In this document: piece by piece, positions 24,838-35,300 of the stretch | How positions within the stretch are numbered: the stretch's first letter is position 1 | Layout: each line of letters opens with the position of its first letter | Source: Corinectria fuckeliana | Taxonomy: Eukaryota; Ascomycota; Sordariomycetes; Hypocreales; Nectriaceae | Assembly (NCBI GenBank): GCA_019137255.1 | Contig: WPDH01000138.1 | Span: forward strand, 186,001-250,000 | Direction: 5' to 3' | Length of the DNA: 64,000 nt | Position numbers and translations under genes: made by a program | The notes under the pieces: generated by a model | The model's database searches: none | Told to the model about the DNA's origin: nothing | The model's input: only the letters and a program-made list of their open reading frames with translations

Positions 24838-25615
24838 AATATGTGTTAGGATTTTCTTAGGATTTTATAATACTAGTTAAAGCTAGTAAACTCTAATATA
24901 AATAGTAAGATTATAAACTTATATAATAGCTAAACTTTAAGATATTTTAAATTAATACTTTAGCTAAGTAAAAAATACAAGTATAAAAGCTTATAATAAG
25001 ATATAAATATATAAAGTATATTTAATTAAAAAGAAAAATTAGTAAAAAGAAAAAAACTTATATAGTATTTTTAAAATTAATATAATATTAAAAGATAATA
25101 TCTTACTTAAACTAAAAAGTAGTAAATAATAGTAGCTAATTTATTAATACTAATTTTATAAAATACTAAAAGTCTTATTACTAACTAATATATTATTCTT
25201 AAAGATATAAAAGATATTTAAAGTATTATTAATATAATTATAAAAAAATTAAACAGTTATAACTACTTAATTAAGGTAATAATTAATAACTAAAACTTTA
25301 ATTATACAGCTTATAATATAATTATACTTTTTATTACTTTAATAGCCTTAAACCTTAATAAGACAGTTAACTATATTATTTATATTTAGTACTTAGCTTA
25401 AGTATACTAGTTAGATATTAACCTTCTTTAACAATTTATCTGTCCACTTATTAAAGCGGTTTGTGAGAGGATTAAGAATAAAGCGCTAGCAAGTGTCTTA
25501 GGAAAGACATAGACAATCAAGCAGCACTCCTTGAGAGTTGTCCTTAAAAAGTCAGCATCAGATCGTCTTTTGTCTTTTTTTTACGTTCCCGCGGGCTTAA
25601 CAGTCGAACGGGCGC

Positions 25616-26690
25616 ATGAAATACGAGCCTTTGTCACTATGGCCGATTCAAGAAAAGACTACCGTGATCGACGCCTGTATTTCCAGAGTCCCCCACATTG
25701 AGTTGCTCTCAACCGGTTCCAGAAAGACGGCCTCCTGCTACCATTTGGGCATCTACGACATGATTTCTAAAGCCAAATCCGTTAGTAGAGGCAGGGCACA
25801 AACCCGAAACCTGACGCTAATTGAACATAGGACTTTCTTCCAGAATGCGGACATCTGGCAGATGAACGACAGTGCTGGTCCTTTCAGCGGGTGGTCGTCG
25901 AAGGAGGTTGCCAAAACGTCAAGCGGAGCTGCTACTGCTGACATATGCGGCAAGCTCTTTTACTATCTTCGCAGAACACTTCAATCTTTCCTTGGTCGCC
26001 TTTCAGGCTTGACTGTCTCCTTTTAATTCTTCCAACTCAACGCAATTTCCCTTACTGGCCATCTTGAAGACAAGACCTTCAGTAGAATCGAGGTAAGAAA
26101 ATCAATGAGCCTTAGTAGGGCAGCACTCAGGGGACTACATCTTGCAACGGGGTAGCGGCTGGCATCTCATATCTAAAGATAAACGCTAACGATGGTATGT
26201 AGGTGTCTAATATCTCGGACGCCGGGTGGCTAGGAATACGCCCCCTCTCTTCCTGAACGCCGTCGACGAGACAATGACCAAACAAGACATGCTACGGGAC
26301 CTGACTTCACGCAGTCGATCAACGCAACGCCTCTTACAGTACATGCCACCTAGGACAAGGCCGACTTCTATCTTTGACCCTGAGAATATCAAGTTTATCC
26401 TTGGCCGAGATATTGTCTCAACCCATGACCACATCTTCGATCGGTAAGTCTAGGTTAAAGGAGTAAGATGAGTCTGATGGACCCTCTTACTAACTTGGGG
26501 GTAGCTATTCTGAGGCATTAAGGTTCCGCGAAGTTGCTGATCTCCTGGGAGCGGCAATGAAAGAAGAGCACACCATAATCGAAAAATGGCCGTTTAGGCT
26601 GAAAATCCAGCCTAGTGAATCAGGAGCCCAGGAAGAGTTTGATAGAGTCCTATGTGCAGGATCGTCAGGTAAGGAGCGATATGTAGAATG
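25616..26690 (+). pseudogene. remnant of a multi-exon gene of unknown function
   Basis: An open stretch MKYEPLSLWPIQEKTTV... runs to TAA at 26024-26026. The same frame continues FFQLNAISLTGHLEDKTFSRIE to a GTAAGA donor at about 26093. A plausible acceptor (GGCTAG at about 26232) leads to NTPPLFLNAVDETMTKQDML...IFDPENIKFILGRDIVSTHD. A GTAAGT donor near 26444 joins YSEALRFREVADLLGAAMKE, which fades near 26,690. The TAA could be a mutated CAA. I do not recognise the protein. It sits just outside the RIP block and has no clear 3' end, so it is probably a decaying gene. Exon joins are tentative. Confidence 0.4.
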
Positions 26691-26699
26691 GAAAAGATC

Positions 26700-27511
26700 T
26701 CAGTAGGGCACTCATCTACTAGGCGCCTATATCAGAATGAGCCCTTCGGTACAATGAAAATTATCAACTTCAGTAGAGCTAAGCTTTCGTCTGTTATACA
26801 TAAATACTAGCATACGCAGATAGGTTTTAAGGCGACTTGCTTACAAAGTTACAACGTCCTTTTATTTGCTTTAAACTTGCACCGCTATTCTGTTAGATCA
26901 TGTGGGCTCCTGAGTCGATTTTAAGGCAACATAAGCTGAGGGCTTCTTTATTGGATGCGCCCTTGCCTCGCTGTTTGCAAAGCTTAGATGTTGATATCTT
27001 ATACAATGCAACTTTTCCCACAAAGCAGATTAACAGTGCTACTTATCTTAATAGTATAAACAAGCTCAGCTAGCCTAGCTTGTCAGCTTAACGAGAGATG
27101 GCTAGGCTTTTATATTGTATTAGCTAGACAAGTTTTTAAAAGCTGTTAAGATTAGAAAGAGACATCTATTATAAAGTTATATCTTAATATTTGATATTAA
27201 TACTTTCTTAATTAAGTTACTTATTAGGAAATAGATCTTATATTTTATTGTATTAATTATAGTACCTTTTAGTATTTCTTTATTATATACTATTTACTGT
27301 ATTGCTTTCTTTTGTTTAATAAGATATTAAGGATAGCTTATATAGAACTAAATAATAATAATCTAATTTAATTATAACACCCTACTTGTAGACATAATCT
27401 TATAGCTACATGCATAACCTTTATGTCTTCCCTTTCCATACAGTGCCTTAGAATATCCCGCTAAACCTTCTAACAAATAACGAAATCCTGTCCGCTTTGT
27501 ACATCTAAAGC
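26700..27511. other. intergenic, partly AT-rich, no gene seen
   Basis: Composition grades into AT-rich sequence between about 27,100 and 27,400, resembling a small RIP-affected remnant. No supported coding sequence. Confidence 0.4.
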
Positions 27512-28200
27512 TCACTGGCTACAGATTGTATCCACCGCAATATCTCTTAATTTGCGATCATGATCTATCGCCGAAGGGTAAACCTCCTGAATTGCCCGCG
27601 GGAAATCTTTGCTCTGCCAATAGTACTCTGCTTCGTGTCGAAACTTGGCTACAGCAAGTTCTTTAAGGTCTTCAATGCCATATTTCTCCCCGAGCGCGTA
27701 GACTTTAGCGTGTAGAGTCAAATGTGAACATGTCGGGGCTGCCTCTTGATGAAAACTGGGTTGCTTGCTTTTTGCCAATAGGGAATATTTGTCTTTAAAT
27801 GCCTGCTCTCTGTGATTAATTTCGTTTATTTGATGAGAACAACAAAGGGCGAGATCCTTACCCTTTCCCGAAATATCGTCTGATTTGGGCTGGCATTATA
27901 ACGTCCTGGTAATCTTGATAATATAAGTAGTAGAGTAATGCTTTTACTGCGACAGGATCATCTTCAGGGAGGTGGATCACACCACTCTAGGCTTCCTAGA
28001 ATTCATGATATCTTCAGCTATGCTCACGGTGCTTGGTTCCTGATAATAGGGGTTGCTTACCAGGAAAGGGTCATCACAAGCGCGGGCGAAAAAGGTTGAC
28101 CGAGGGCAAACGATGGCTTTGTGGACCTTGTGGTGATCCTCGCCACAGCTGCAGTCGCCTTCGAGCATTCTGCTCAGCTTGGAGATCCAACTTAGCTCGA
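27512..28200 (-). pseudogene. BTB/POZ domain protein, broken
   Basis: Three minus-strand pieces make a fungal BTB domain. Exon ending at 28061: HHKVHKAIVCPRSTFFARAC. Exon 27995-27862: GVIHLPEDDPVAVKALLYYL. Exon from 27755: LHAKVYALGEKYGIEDLKEL and AIQEVYPSAIDHDRKLRD. Introns are 27996-28060 (GTAAGC...TCTAG) and about 27756-27861. Exon 2 begins Glu-Ala-TAG (27989-27987) where the family usually has Gln, again CAG to TAG. The frame ends in TGA at 27514-27512, earlier than usual. The start and first strand of the domain are missing. BTB proteins of this type are abundant adaptors in fungi, with unknown partners. Confidence 0.68.
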
Positions 28201-28255
28201 CTATTAGTTCTAGTGGAGTGCTACTACAGGAAGCAACTCTAATAAATAGGGACAC

Positions 28256-29033
28256 TAACCAGCCCAGAAAGAAACGTTAGCCACCTTGTCAGCCAGAATC
28301 TATTTGCGCATTCGTCCGTGGGTGGGCTTATTTGATGGCGGTAGAGTATGCGCCAGGGCTGGGCAAGAGGATTCGTTTTTGACCTTAGGGTACTGGTTTC
28401 ACCCAGACCCTTTTCTAGCATCTTGAAGGACCGCTCGTATGATTGGTTGAGGTTCTCCTTACTGAGGCAGTAGCTGAATTGAAGCAGTGATTCGATTAAT
28501 TGAAGTAATGTGGCGAGGGGTAGGAAGCAGGACTAATTACCTGTGGGATAATGGAGAAGTCTGCGGGGGCAGTTGTCGTAGGGTATTTTAACTGCTGCAA
28601 CAAGTGGCTCCATATAAGCAGAGACCTTGCAGATGCTATGCTTTCAAGCCTTCACAATTGTCGTCATACTCCATCGACTAAGGCTGTTTCCGCAGAATGG
28701 TCCCACCAGTTCTTCTCAAACAGCCTTGGCAGCACCACTGGCGCCAAGGAGTTGGCTCTTGCTAAACGATACGCTTAAACGCGTAAGCCTAAGAGAGCTG
28801 CAATTCGATTGGGACCTGCACGTGGATGGTCTACAAGTAGACTGCCTTAGCAGCAGTATTGCGGATTCGTTGTGGCATGTGCGTATTATTTGTTATATTC
28901 CTCAGCAGGCTTCAGTGCTGCTCTCTTTGCTTTCCTCTCAAGCTACCTTTAGAAGTGCAGTACTCAGTAAAAACATGTCGACCGACCTCCTGTAAGACGA
29001 TATACAGCTAACTAATTCAAAAATGATTCTTCC
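28256..29033. other. intergenic; possible faint gene fragment on the minus strand
   Basis: No intact gene. A minus-strand translation around 28,560-28,770 (LPRLFEKNWWDHSAETALVD) looks protein-like, but stops break it and no family is recognised. Confidence 0.3.
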
Positions 29034-30611
29034 TTATAACTTCGACGAGCGCCGATGCTTTGCAACTCTCTCGATGAAGTCGTCCATGATGAACTGACAC
29101 GAAGCCATGGAATTCATATGCTCGTCATTCCTCAGTCGCTCCAAGACGACAGCTTCGCCAGCAAACATAACACTTACTTCGCCATTATGCCATCTTGCCA
29201 TAAGAGTAATCTCACCATGGGGAGGCACGCGGCCAAGATACGGCTCACGATACACCTCACACTGGCCGAGGCCAGGACCCCAGTCCTCAAGCACAGCTGT
29301 GTTTAGCCGTGTGTGGTCGGTGGCTAAGGCATCGAGAGGGCCTCTTGGCACTACACCCGGGTTCATAGGGTGCATCTGTGCAACCTCCAGCATTTCGCGG
29401 AATCCCTCCTCACTCCAGTTGTTGTTGCTACTGCGAATCATTGTTGCTGCCTTGGCCAAGGCCTCCGGGGATGCACTTGCGAAGTCGCTTGTCTTTATAG
29501 CCACTGGAAAGAGGTCCACGCAAGCGGGCATGTAGTCGAGGGGCAGAGGTGGTGTCAGGCGCTGACGAATGCTCCCGGCGTACACGATACGCGTTACTTC
29601 AGGTATATTCTCGGGGCCTGGCATACCCGGGGCCCATTTAGCCGCGAAGAAACGCTGCCAGGCAAAGCCCGTCAGACAGTCGATGGATGACAGCTTGGCG
29701 TCTCTGGGCAATGCTTTCTGGGTGACGAGCTTGAGCCGTTCGATTGACGATTCAGGGAAGGTCCATACACAGACCGACAGCTTGCGGAGAGTATCTTCAG
29801 GAAAGTTGGCCAGGTCGTAGTCTGTCAAACGAGCCTTTGTGAAGATGCCTTCTATCGTCTTGCCCAACTTCTCGGGATCGCGTGGGTCGAGCATTGTCCA
29901 GTGTGGAAGACTTGCCGCGCGAGCCGCCAGCTTGTCGAGATCAGGCTCGGTCTGCACATTGGGCATCAGCTGCGAGCGGTCCATCAAATGCGCTGCTACT
30001 TGCTGCGGCAGCGGAGGCTCAGGCTGGTTCTTTGTCCGAGCATTGGCGACAGCACATGTGTTACGTGCCCAATGTTTCATGAAATCCAGACACTGCACAA
30101 GGTCGCACATAGCATGTGAGATAGACATGGTCAACACTATTCCGCCCCTGATGACGTTGAACTGGGGAACAATGATGGGATCGCCGGTCTGGGCGCTTGG
30201 GAAGTCCTTTGGGCGCAGTTTGCTCAAACCATCTTGGTCGCCGTCGGCGAATGGCCACCCAAACCTTCTGAACTCGTCATACGAAGGCATGTCCTTCATG
30301 TCTCGGTGGTCGTGGTACTCAAAGTTGGCACCGGCATATGGTGCTGGGCGGATCTCGATCGAGTTGCGTCCAGTTTCATCCTTGATGATTCTACCAGAAA
30401 GATGTGGGTGCTGGTATATGTAGCGCGCGAGGCCACGTTTGCAGTCTTCGTAGAGCTGTCGGGGGTCGGCGTCTGGCTTCAAAGGGAAGAACTCGGCGGG
30501 CGTAGGATAGACCGGCGCTGTCAAATTATCCAGAGTAGATAATCTGATGTGAGCAGGATGTACAGGGCCCGCAGGCTCAACCCATGAGCTGGGCAGTGTT
30601 GGGGGATCCAT
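29034..30611 (-). CDS. BAHD-type acyltransferase (transferase family PF02458), intronless
   Basis: 525 aa, single exon, start ATG 30611-30609 (MDPPTLPSSWVEPAGP). Family enzymes move an acyl group from acyl-CoA to an alcohol or amine of a secondary metabolite; fungal examples include trichothecene O-acetyltransferases. The catalytic HxxxD motif is HAMCD in GGIVLTMSISHAMCD (about residues 163-177). The C-terminal structural motif DFGWG is degenerate here as EDWGPGLG, followed by the usual REPYLGRVPPHGEI segment. Length is slightly above the usual 450-500 aa. It faces away from a second acyltransferase at 31849, with a shared 1.24 kb upstream region. Substrate unknown. Confidence 0.85.
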   Translation of the reverse strand: MDPPTLPSSWVEPAGPVHPAHIRLSTLDNLTAPVYPTPAEFFPLKPDADPRQLYEDCKRGLARYIYQHPHLSGRIIKDETGRNSIEIRPAPYAGANFEYHDHRDMKDMPSYDEFRRFGWPFADGDQDGLSKLRPKDFPSAQTGDPIIVPQFNVIRGGIVLTMSISHAMCDLVQCLDFMKHWARNTCAVANARTKNQPEPPLPQQVAAHLMDRSQLMPNVQTEPDLDKLAARAASLPHWTMLDPRDPEKLGKTIEGIFTKARLTDYDLANFPEDTLRKLSVCVWTFPESSIERLKLVTQKALPRDAKLSSIDCLTGFAWQRFFAAKWAPGMPGPENIPEVTRIVYAGSIRQRLTPPLPLDYMPACVDLFPVAIKTSDFASASPEALAKAATMIRSSNNNWSEEGFREMLEVAQMHPMNPGVVPRGPLDALATDHTRLNTAVLEDWGPGLGQCEVYREPYLGRVPPHGEITLMARWHNGEVSVMFAGEAVVLERLRNDEHMNSMASCQFIMDDFIERVAKHRRSSKL

Positions 30612-31848
30612 TGAACAGTGAAGCGCCTTTCACGGTGAAGAGGGAGAATGTAGAACCGTATACCTACGTTTACCGAGGTCTTGGGAAGGCAAAACTAGAT
30701 AAAAGCATTTCTGTTGATTAGACATAAAGTCGTATCCTACCTTAAACCAGACATCGGCCGACATTACGCCCGAGGTTGGACCTTGAACTGGTGTCGTGCT
30801 TCCATTTTAGTATGTCTCTTAATGATAGCGGATCTTAAGATGATGGGCTAGCTTGCGCGTACTTACCAGGGGATCGTCATTGAGTGGAGTGATCGTTGCA
30901 TCTACCGTACAATCACTTTAAGTGGATTTGACCAGGGACTTCAGCCACTTACAATAAGCTATCACAACCCGAGTGACAGGCATTGACCTCGGGAAAAAGC
31001 AACTTGAAGCCGCCCGCAAGATAGACAGCAGGGTAGAGAGGATCGTTCGCTGTCTATCGTACACTAAACAGGGGGTATGTACACCCCTAGCAAAAATACA
31101 GGGGATCGACCGTAACTAGGACCAACTACCGAAGGAGAGTAATGATTGTCATCAATTGTGGGTAATCAGTCTCAGCATGGGGTGAGAGCTCTGAGCTAGT
31201 CTATTGGTGGAAGCACGCAAGCGCCGGGAGGACTGTAACACAAAATGCTGTTGGAACTGTGATAATGGCCTGAGTCTTTGCCTCCTCTTGACAGCTAACC
31301 TCCGTCGCCTTTTCGTCTTCTCCGAGACATTATACACAGGGGGTCGACTATTACTAATGATTGCCGTCAATTCGTGGGTAATTAGTCTCAGCACAGGGCG
31401 TAAGCTAGTGTATTGGTGGAAGCACGTAAATGCCGGGGGGGGGGGGTGCATCACAAAATGCTACTGGAACTGTGATAAGGAGCCCGAGTCTTTGCCTGCT
31501 CTTTACAGCTAACTTCCGTCGCCTTTTCGTCTTCTCCGAGCTATTATATACAGGGGGTCAACTGTAACTAGGACCAACTACCGAAGGGAGTAATCATTAC
31601 TGTTAATTCGTGCGTAATTAGTCTTAAGCATAGGGTAAGACGCTCTGAGCTAGTCTATTAGTGAAAGTACGTAAATACTAGGGGGACTACATTATAAAAT
31701 GCTACTAGAACTGTGATAAGCGGCCCGAATCTCTGCCTCCCCTTGACAGCTAATTTCTGTCGCCATTTGTCTTCTCCGAGCTGTTGTATACATATTTCTT
31801 GACTCACAATCCGTTGCTCATCCCTCTTGCGGGAACACACAGGAGAAG
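30612..31848. promoter_or_regulatory. shared upstream region of two divergent acyltransferase genes
   Basis: 1.24 kb between two divergent starts. The half nearer the plus-strand gene is a three-unit tandem repeat (separate entry). The half nearer the minus-strand gene is unique sequence. No other gene is seen. Confidence 0.55.
31098..31789. repeat. three imperfect tandem repeats of 214-240 bp
   Basis: The units are 31098-31335, 31336-31549 and 31550-31789. Each starts near ACAGGGGRTCRAC and contains TTAGTCT, CTAGTCTATTRGTG, ACAAAATGCT, GAACTGTGATAA, TTGACAGCTAA and TCTTCTCCGAG. Unit 2 lacks about 25 bp (GGACCAACTACCGAAGG) present in the others and has a run of 12 G (31435-31446). Unit 3 differs mostly by transitions. 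The array ends about 60 bp before the start codon at 31849. Confidence 0.85.
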
Positions 31849-33467
31849 ATGTATGACACCGTCAAGGCTGCGGCCACTTTACCGGCCAGGTCCGTCGTGG
31901 TCATCAGACCACACCCAGACAGCCATGGTCAAGTGGTGAAGCTTTCTGCCATCGACCAGATTGCCCCTAGAGACTACATGTCGATGTGCCTATTTTTCCG
32001 ACTAGCTTCAGACGCGGACAAGGAGCAAATCTTCAGTGTCCTTCAGAAGGCCCTCTTGAGGACCGTCAGTGACATTCCGGAGCTGGCATGCTGCGTGCAG
32101 AAACACCCCGACAACAGCCGTGAAGAGGTTGAGCTCATATTCGACTCCAGCAAGGGTGTTGAGATCCATTACAAAGACTACACCTCGCCCGAGCTTTGTG
32201 GCCTGTGGAACTTTGGCACGTTCGACCAACTTGAGCAGGAACACTTCCCTCTCAACAAGATGCCAAGGCACATTGTTTTCGGAACATCTGCCAAGCTGGA
32301 GGACGGCATGAGGCTTCCATCCCTCAACGTACAAGCTAATTTCATACCTGGAGGACTGATACTTGGAGGCTGCCTACATGTAAGTTTCCGCTCTGACTTG
32401 GTTATTTTTCGTTTGGCTTGGGACGAGGTCAAGTACTTAGACTGAACCTCTCACGTCACATCTTGTATCTAATGCGGACGGTACTAATCGAGACATAGCA
32501 TGTGGCTGGTGATGGCCAATGCAACTTTATGTTGTATTCCACCGTGGGCGCACACTTTGCTGCCATCTCCGATGGACTAGTCAACAAACCTACTACGCCA
32601 ATCCATTTTCTAGAGAGAAGTAGTCTCGTTGAGGGCGATCAGAGCGTAACGCTCGAGGAATTTCCCCACTGGAGACTGGTGGAAGACACCACCAGGTTCC
32701 TCAATCCAACGGTGTATGAAGCCAGCGAGGTTCCCACATTTGAATATGCTACGTACTTCATCTCGGCCGAGAAGCTTGCCTTGCTCAGGAGCCGTATCTC
32801 GACCAAGGTTCCCGAAACCAAGCTCGGCACAGTCGAAGCGTTGGCTGCCTTCCTCTGGCGTCACATCATCGTGGCTAGAGACATCGATTCTCAGAGGTAT
32901 CCTGAAGCGAAGCTTTCCATCACCATCGATGCCAGGGACCGTATGAAAAGCCCCAACATCCCATCCACCTATTGGGGCAACTTTGCGGAACCAAACGCGG
33001 TGGCCAAGCTACCCGTTGCCAGTCTCCAGCAAAGTTCGTCCTTGTCATCAGAATCGGAACACCCTATGAGCACCATCTACCCTGAGGCGGCGCGCCATAT
33101 CCAAAAGGCGATCGCTGCGGTAGACGACAAGGCGGTCAGGCGCCTTATTGGTCTCCTCAATCAGATGCCCAAGAGCACGACATTAACTTGGAACACCAAC
33201 CGCTATCCTGGCCCAGATATGCTCATTGTCTGTATTCAGGGTCATAGATATAATGACATCTACTTCGGCCGGGAACTTGGCTATCCCAAAGCATTGCGAG
33301 CTACTGTTGGTGACACTGAAGGTAAACCTGACGGGCGTTGTCTGATTCTGCCACCACGCCGTGTTGATGGTAAAGGCCTTGAGATCGCGCTGCAGTATGA
33401 CAGCACTACACTAAAGAGGCTTGAGGATAACATCGAGTTCAGAGAGTTCTTTGTACGTAGAAACTGA
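31849..33467 (+). CDS. BAHD-type acyltransferase, 2 exons
   Basis: Exons 31849-32379 and 32499-33467 give 499 aa; the 119 bp intron (GTAAGT...CATAG) splits the active site. Exon 1 ends GGLILGGCLH and exon 2 begins HVAGDGQCN, rebuilding the HHVAGDG (HxxxD) motif with phase zero. Further family features are YWGNF (DARDRMKSPNIPSTYWGNF) around residue 300 and a C-terminal IYFGRELGYPKALRA in place of DFGWG. The start MYDTVKAAATLPA is the first ATG and follows the tandem-repeat array. It is divergent from the acyltransferase at 29034-30611 and only distantly similar to it. Probable role: acylation of a secondary metabolite or amine; substrate unknown. Confidence 0.87.
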
Positions 33468-33750
33468 ATCAGCCTTTTACTAGCGGAGGGGCTCAAGATG
33501 TTATTAATGGGACATGTTCTCTCACGTTTCTTGATAAGGACAGGGAATATTAAGAGAGAATATTTACTGGTTTTATTATTATTAATATATTTATAGGTTT
33601 AGTTATTTTATAGCACTAGTTAACAACTATTTAATTTAAATTCTAGTCTTACTGCTAGCTTACTTCTATTAAGAAGCTCGCTTAGGTATGTTAATAGGAT
33701 CTTGTATATTAGTTTAAATGCTATTTAAGTTAGGTCCGCTTGGCTTCTCA
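33468..33750. other. intergenic with AT-rich patch
   Basis: Includes an AT-rich stretch at about 33,550-33,720 with RIP-like look. No gene seen. Confidence 0.4.
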
Positions 33751-35300
33751 CATTTTAGCTTTACCATTCATCCTAAGCTCACGTCTCTCAATCTGTCCAA
33801 GATCAAGTTCTCAACCGTGATCCTGGAGGGATTCTCTGTAGCGTTTGTAAAGGCCCCCGTACCATTTCTGGCATCGTTCGATATGGAAAATCTACTAAGC
33901 TGGACTACTACGCCGGTAGCCTTATCATCGGATGGGTTCTGTAGCTCTAAGCCGCCGGTTTCTACAGCGAGGAATCACTAGAGGGACAGCCTAAGTTCAC
34001 TTCCGTCTTTGTCTTCGCGAGACTCGACGGCCCTCTCGTTAATCAGACACACCCATCAACGCAGTCATTCTCTCGGAATTTCCCTCTCAACAGTCTATAT
34101 CTTGTTCGGGAATTTCAGAGCTCTCCTGACTTCAAATAGCTTGAGCGAGTACTCATTCTTCTTGCTCAAAGTCCTGAGCGCGATCATTCTGCGTTTTCGC
34201 GAGCCAGAACTTCATCGATCTTTTCATGCACATGCCACAGATTGGAAAAACTGATTGTGCTTAATAAAGATACAAGAGAAATATCAGGCTCTAATGTCAA
34301 TCCTTGAAGTGACAGATTCGATCCTCTCTCCCGGCAATCCAATCATACAATGTTGTCCGTCGGCCATACATAGCCTGAATGGAAAGCGTGGTTCGACCAT
34401 TAATACTCACAGGCACCCGTAAGCTTGCTGCACCCATATGAAGTGTCTTGATTAATCGCGAAGAACAAAATCCAGAAGGTGCTCGGAGTAGTTGATCCCT
34501 CCATCATTCGGCTCCTCGACTTCTTTATTCCCCTCTTCTTCTTTGAGACTCGGAATCGGAATCATTGAATTCCCGACCGCTTTGAGTAAATATATGGTCT
34601 TCATGCCAATTCTCCCGGCCGCGATAGCACTTGGAACAGAGACAAAAGCCGTCTGTACCGCAGTGAGACATTCATAGTAAGCGCCAGTTAGATCCTTGCA
34701 AGGAAAAAGAAACCCGAGTCAGCAGCGTTACCCAGCAAGGGAAGTTCACGAGTCAAAAGCAGATATGTTTACCGTTAATCATGCATCGCAATAGCCGTTA
34801 GAGTTTGTAGCGACCCTGGTCTCGTCAATACCATTCTCCCAGAACTCTCTAATGCTGTCGTCGCTCCCCTCGACCTCCTCGTCAGTGGGAGTAAGGAGAT
34901 CGATGAGGTCCTGCCCTTTGTTGTAGTGCCTCGCTAGCTTCAGGGCATTGCACTTCGTGTCTTCTTTAAGACCCTCGCCGAGCGCAAGCCTCTGCGTTCA
35001 TGCATATTTAGAGTTCTAGTGCTCTAGCAGGGTTTTAACAACAGGAAGAGTCTCTAACTTATCCACGCTGTGCCATGTTGTACACTGCCGAACCGCCCAC
35101 ATAAGGGGTGTCTACCTATTAATATCTCTAGCCTTTAACTGCTCTAGTTATGTTTCTAGTACGTACTGGATAATGCTTACCTAGCTGTTAATTATAGTGT
35201 AGTAAAGTGCCTTTTTTCTTAGTGGATTTATCAAGGTAAGATCTATTAGATAGCTTTTATAGTAATTAAATAAGTTAGCTATAAATATATTATTATTAGT
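33751..35300 (-). pseudogene. degraded multi-exon gene with ankyrin-like repeats
   Basis: The minus strand shows protein-like pieces in sequence. Near 35,230-34,760: INSQVSIIQYVLE, ARDINR-stop-TPLMWAVRQC, VVKTLLEH, and NALKLARHYNKGQDLIDLLT, with stops where Gln is expected. This matches the ankyrin pattern TPLxxAxxxxxxxVVxxLL. A GTAAAC...TGCAAG intron near 34,690-34,770 leads to DLTGAYYECLTAVQTAFVSV and SEHLLDFVLRD. Further pieces are TLHMGAASLRVPVSINGRTT (about 34.4 kb) and QLSRFSISNDARNGTGAFTN (about 33.85 kb). Upstream of 35,170 the DNA turns AT-rich. Whether all pieces belong to one gene is uncertain. Clearly decayed. Confidence 0.5.

Larger units (their letters stand above)
9424..25440. 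other. AT-rich, RIP-mutated transposon block
   Basis: About 16 kb of extreme AT content with sharp borders at about 9.5 and 25.44 kb. CpA and TpG are almost absent over long stretches (for example 13021-13140 contains neither), while TpA is in great excess. This is what RIP leaves behind. There is no functional gene. Structure is still readable from repeats: a TIR transposon, LINE-like copies, an LTR retrotransposon and older repeats, listed separately. Such blocks are usually heterochromatic and subject to cytosine methylation in Pezizomycotina. Confidence 0.9.

Noticed and set aside
28551..28995. Plus-strand frames of 75 and 122 codons
   Set aside because: The opposite strand looks more protein-like, though also broken; no support for a plus-strand gene.
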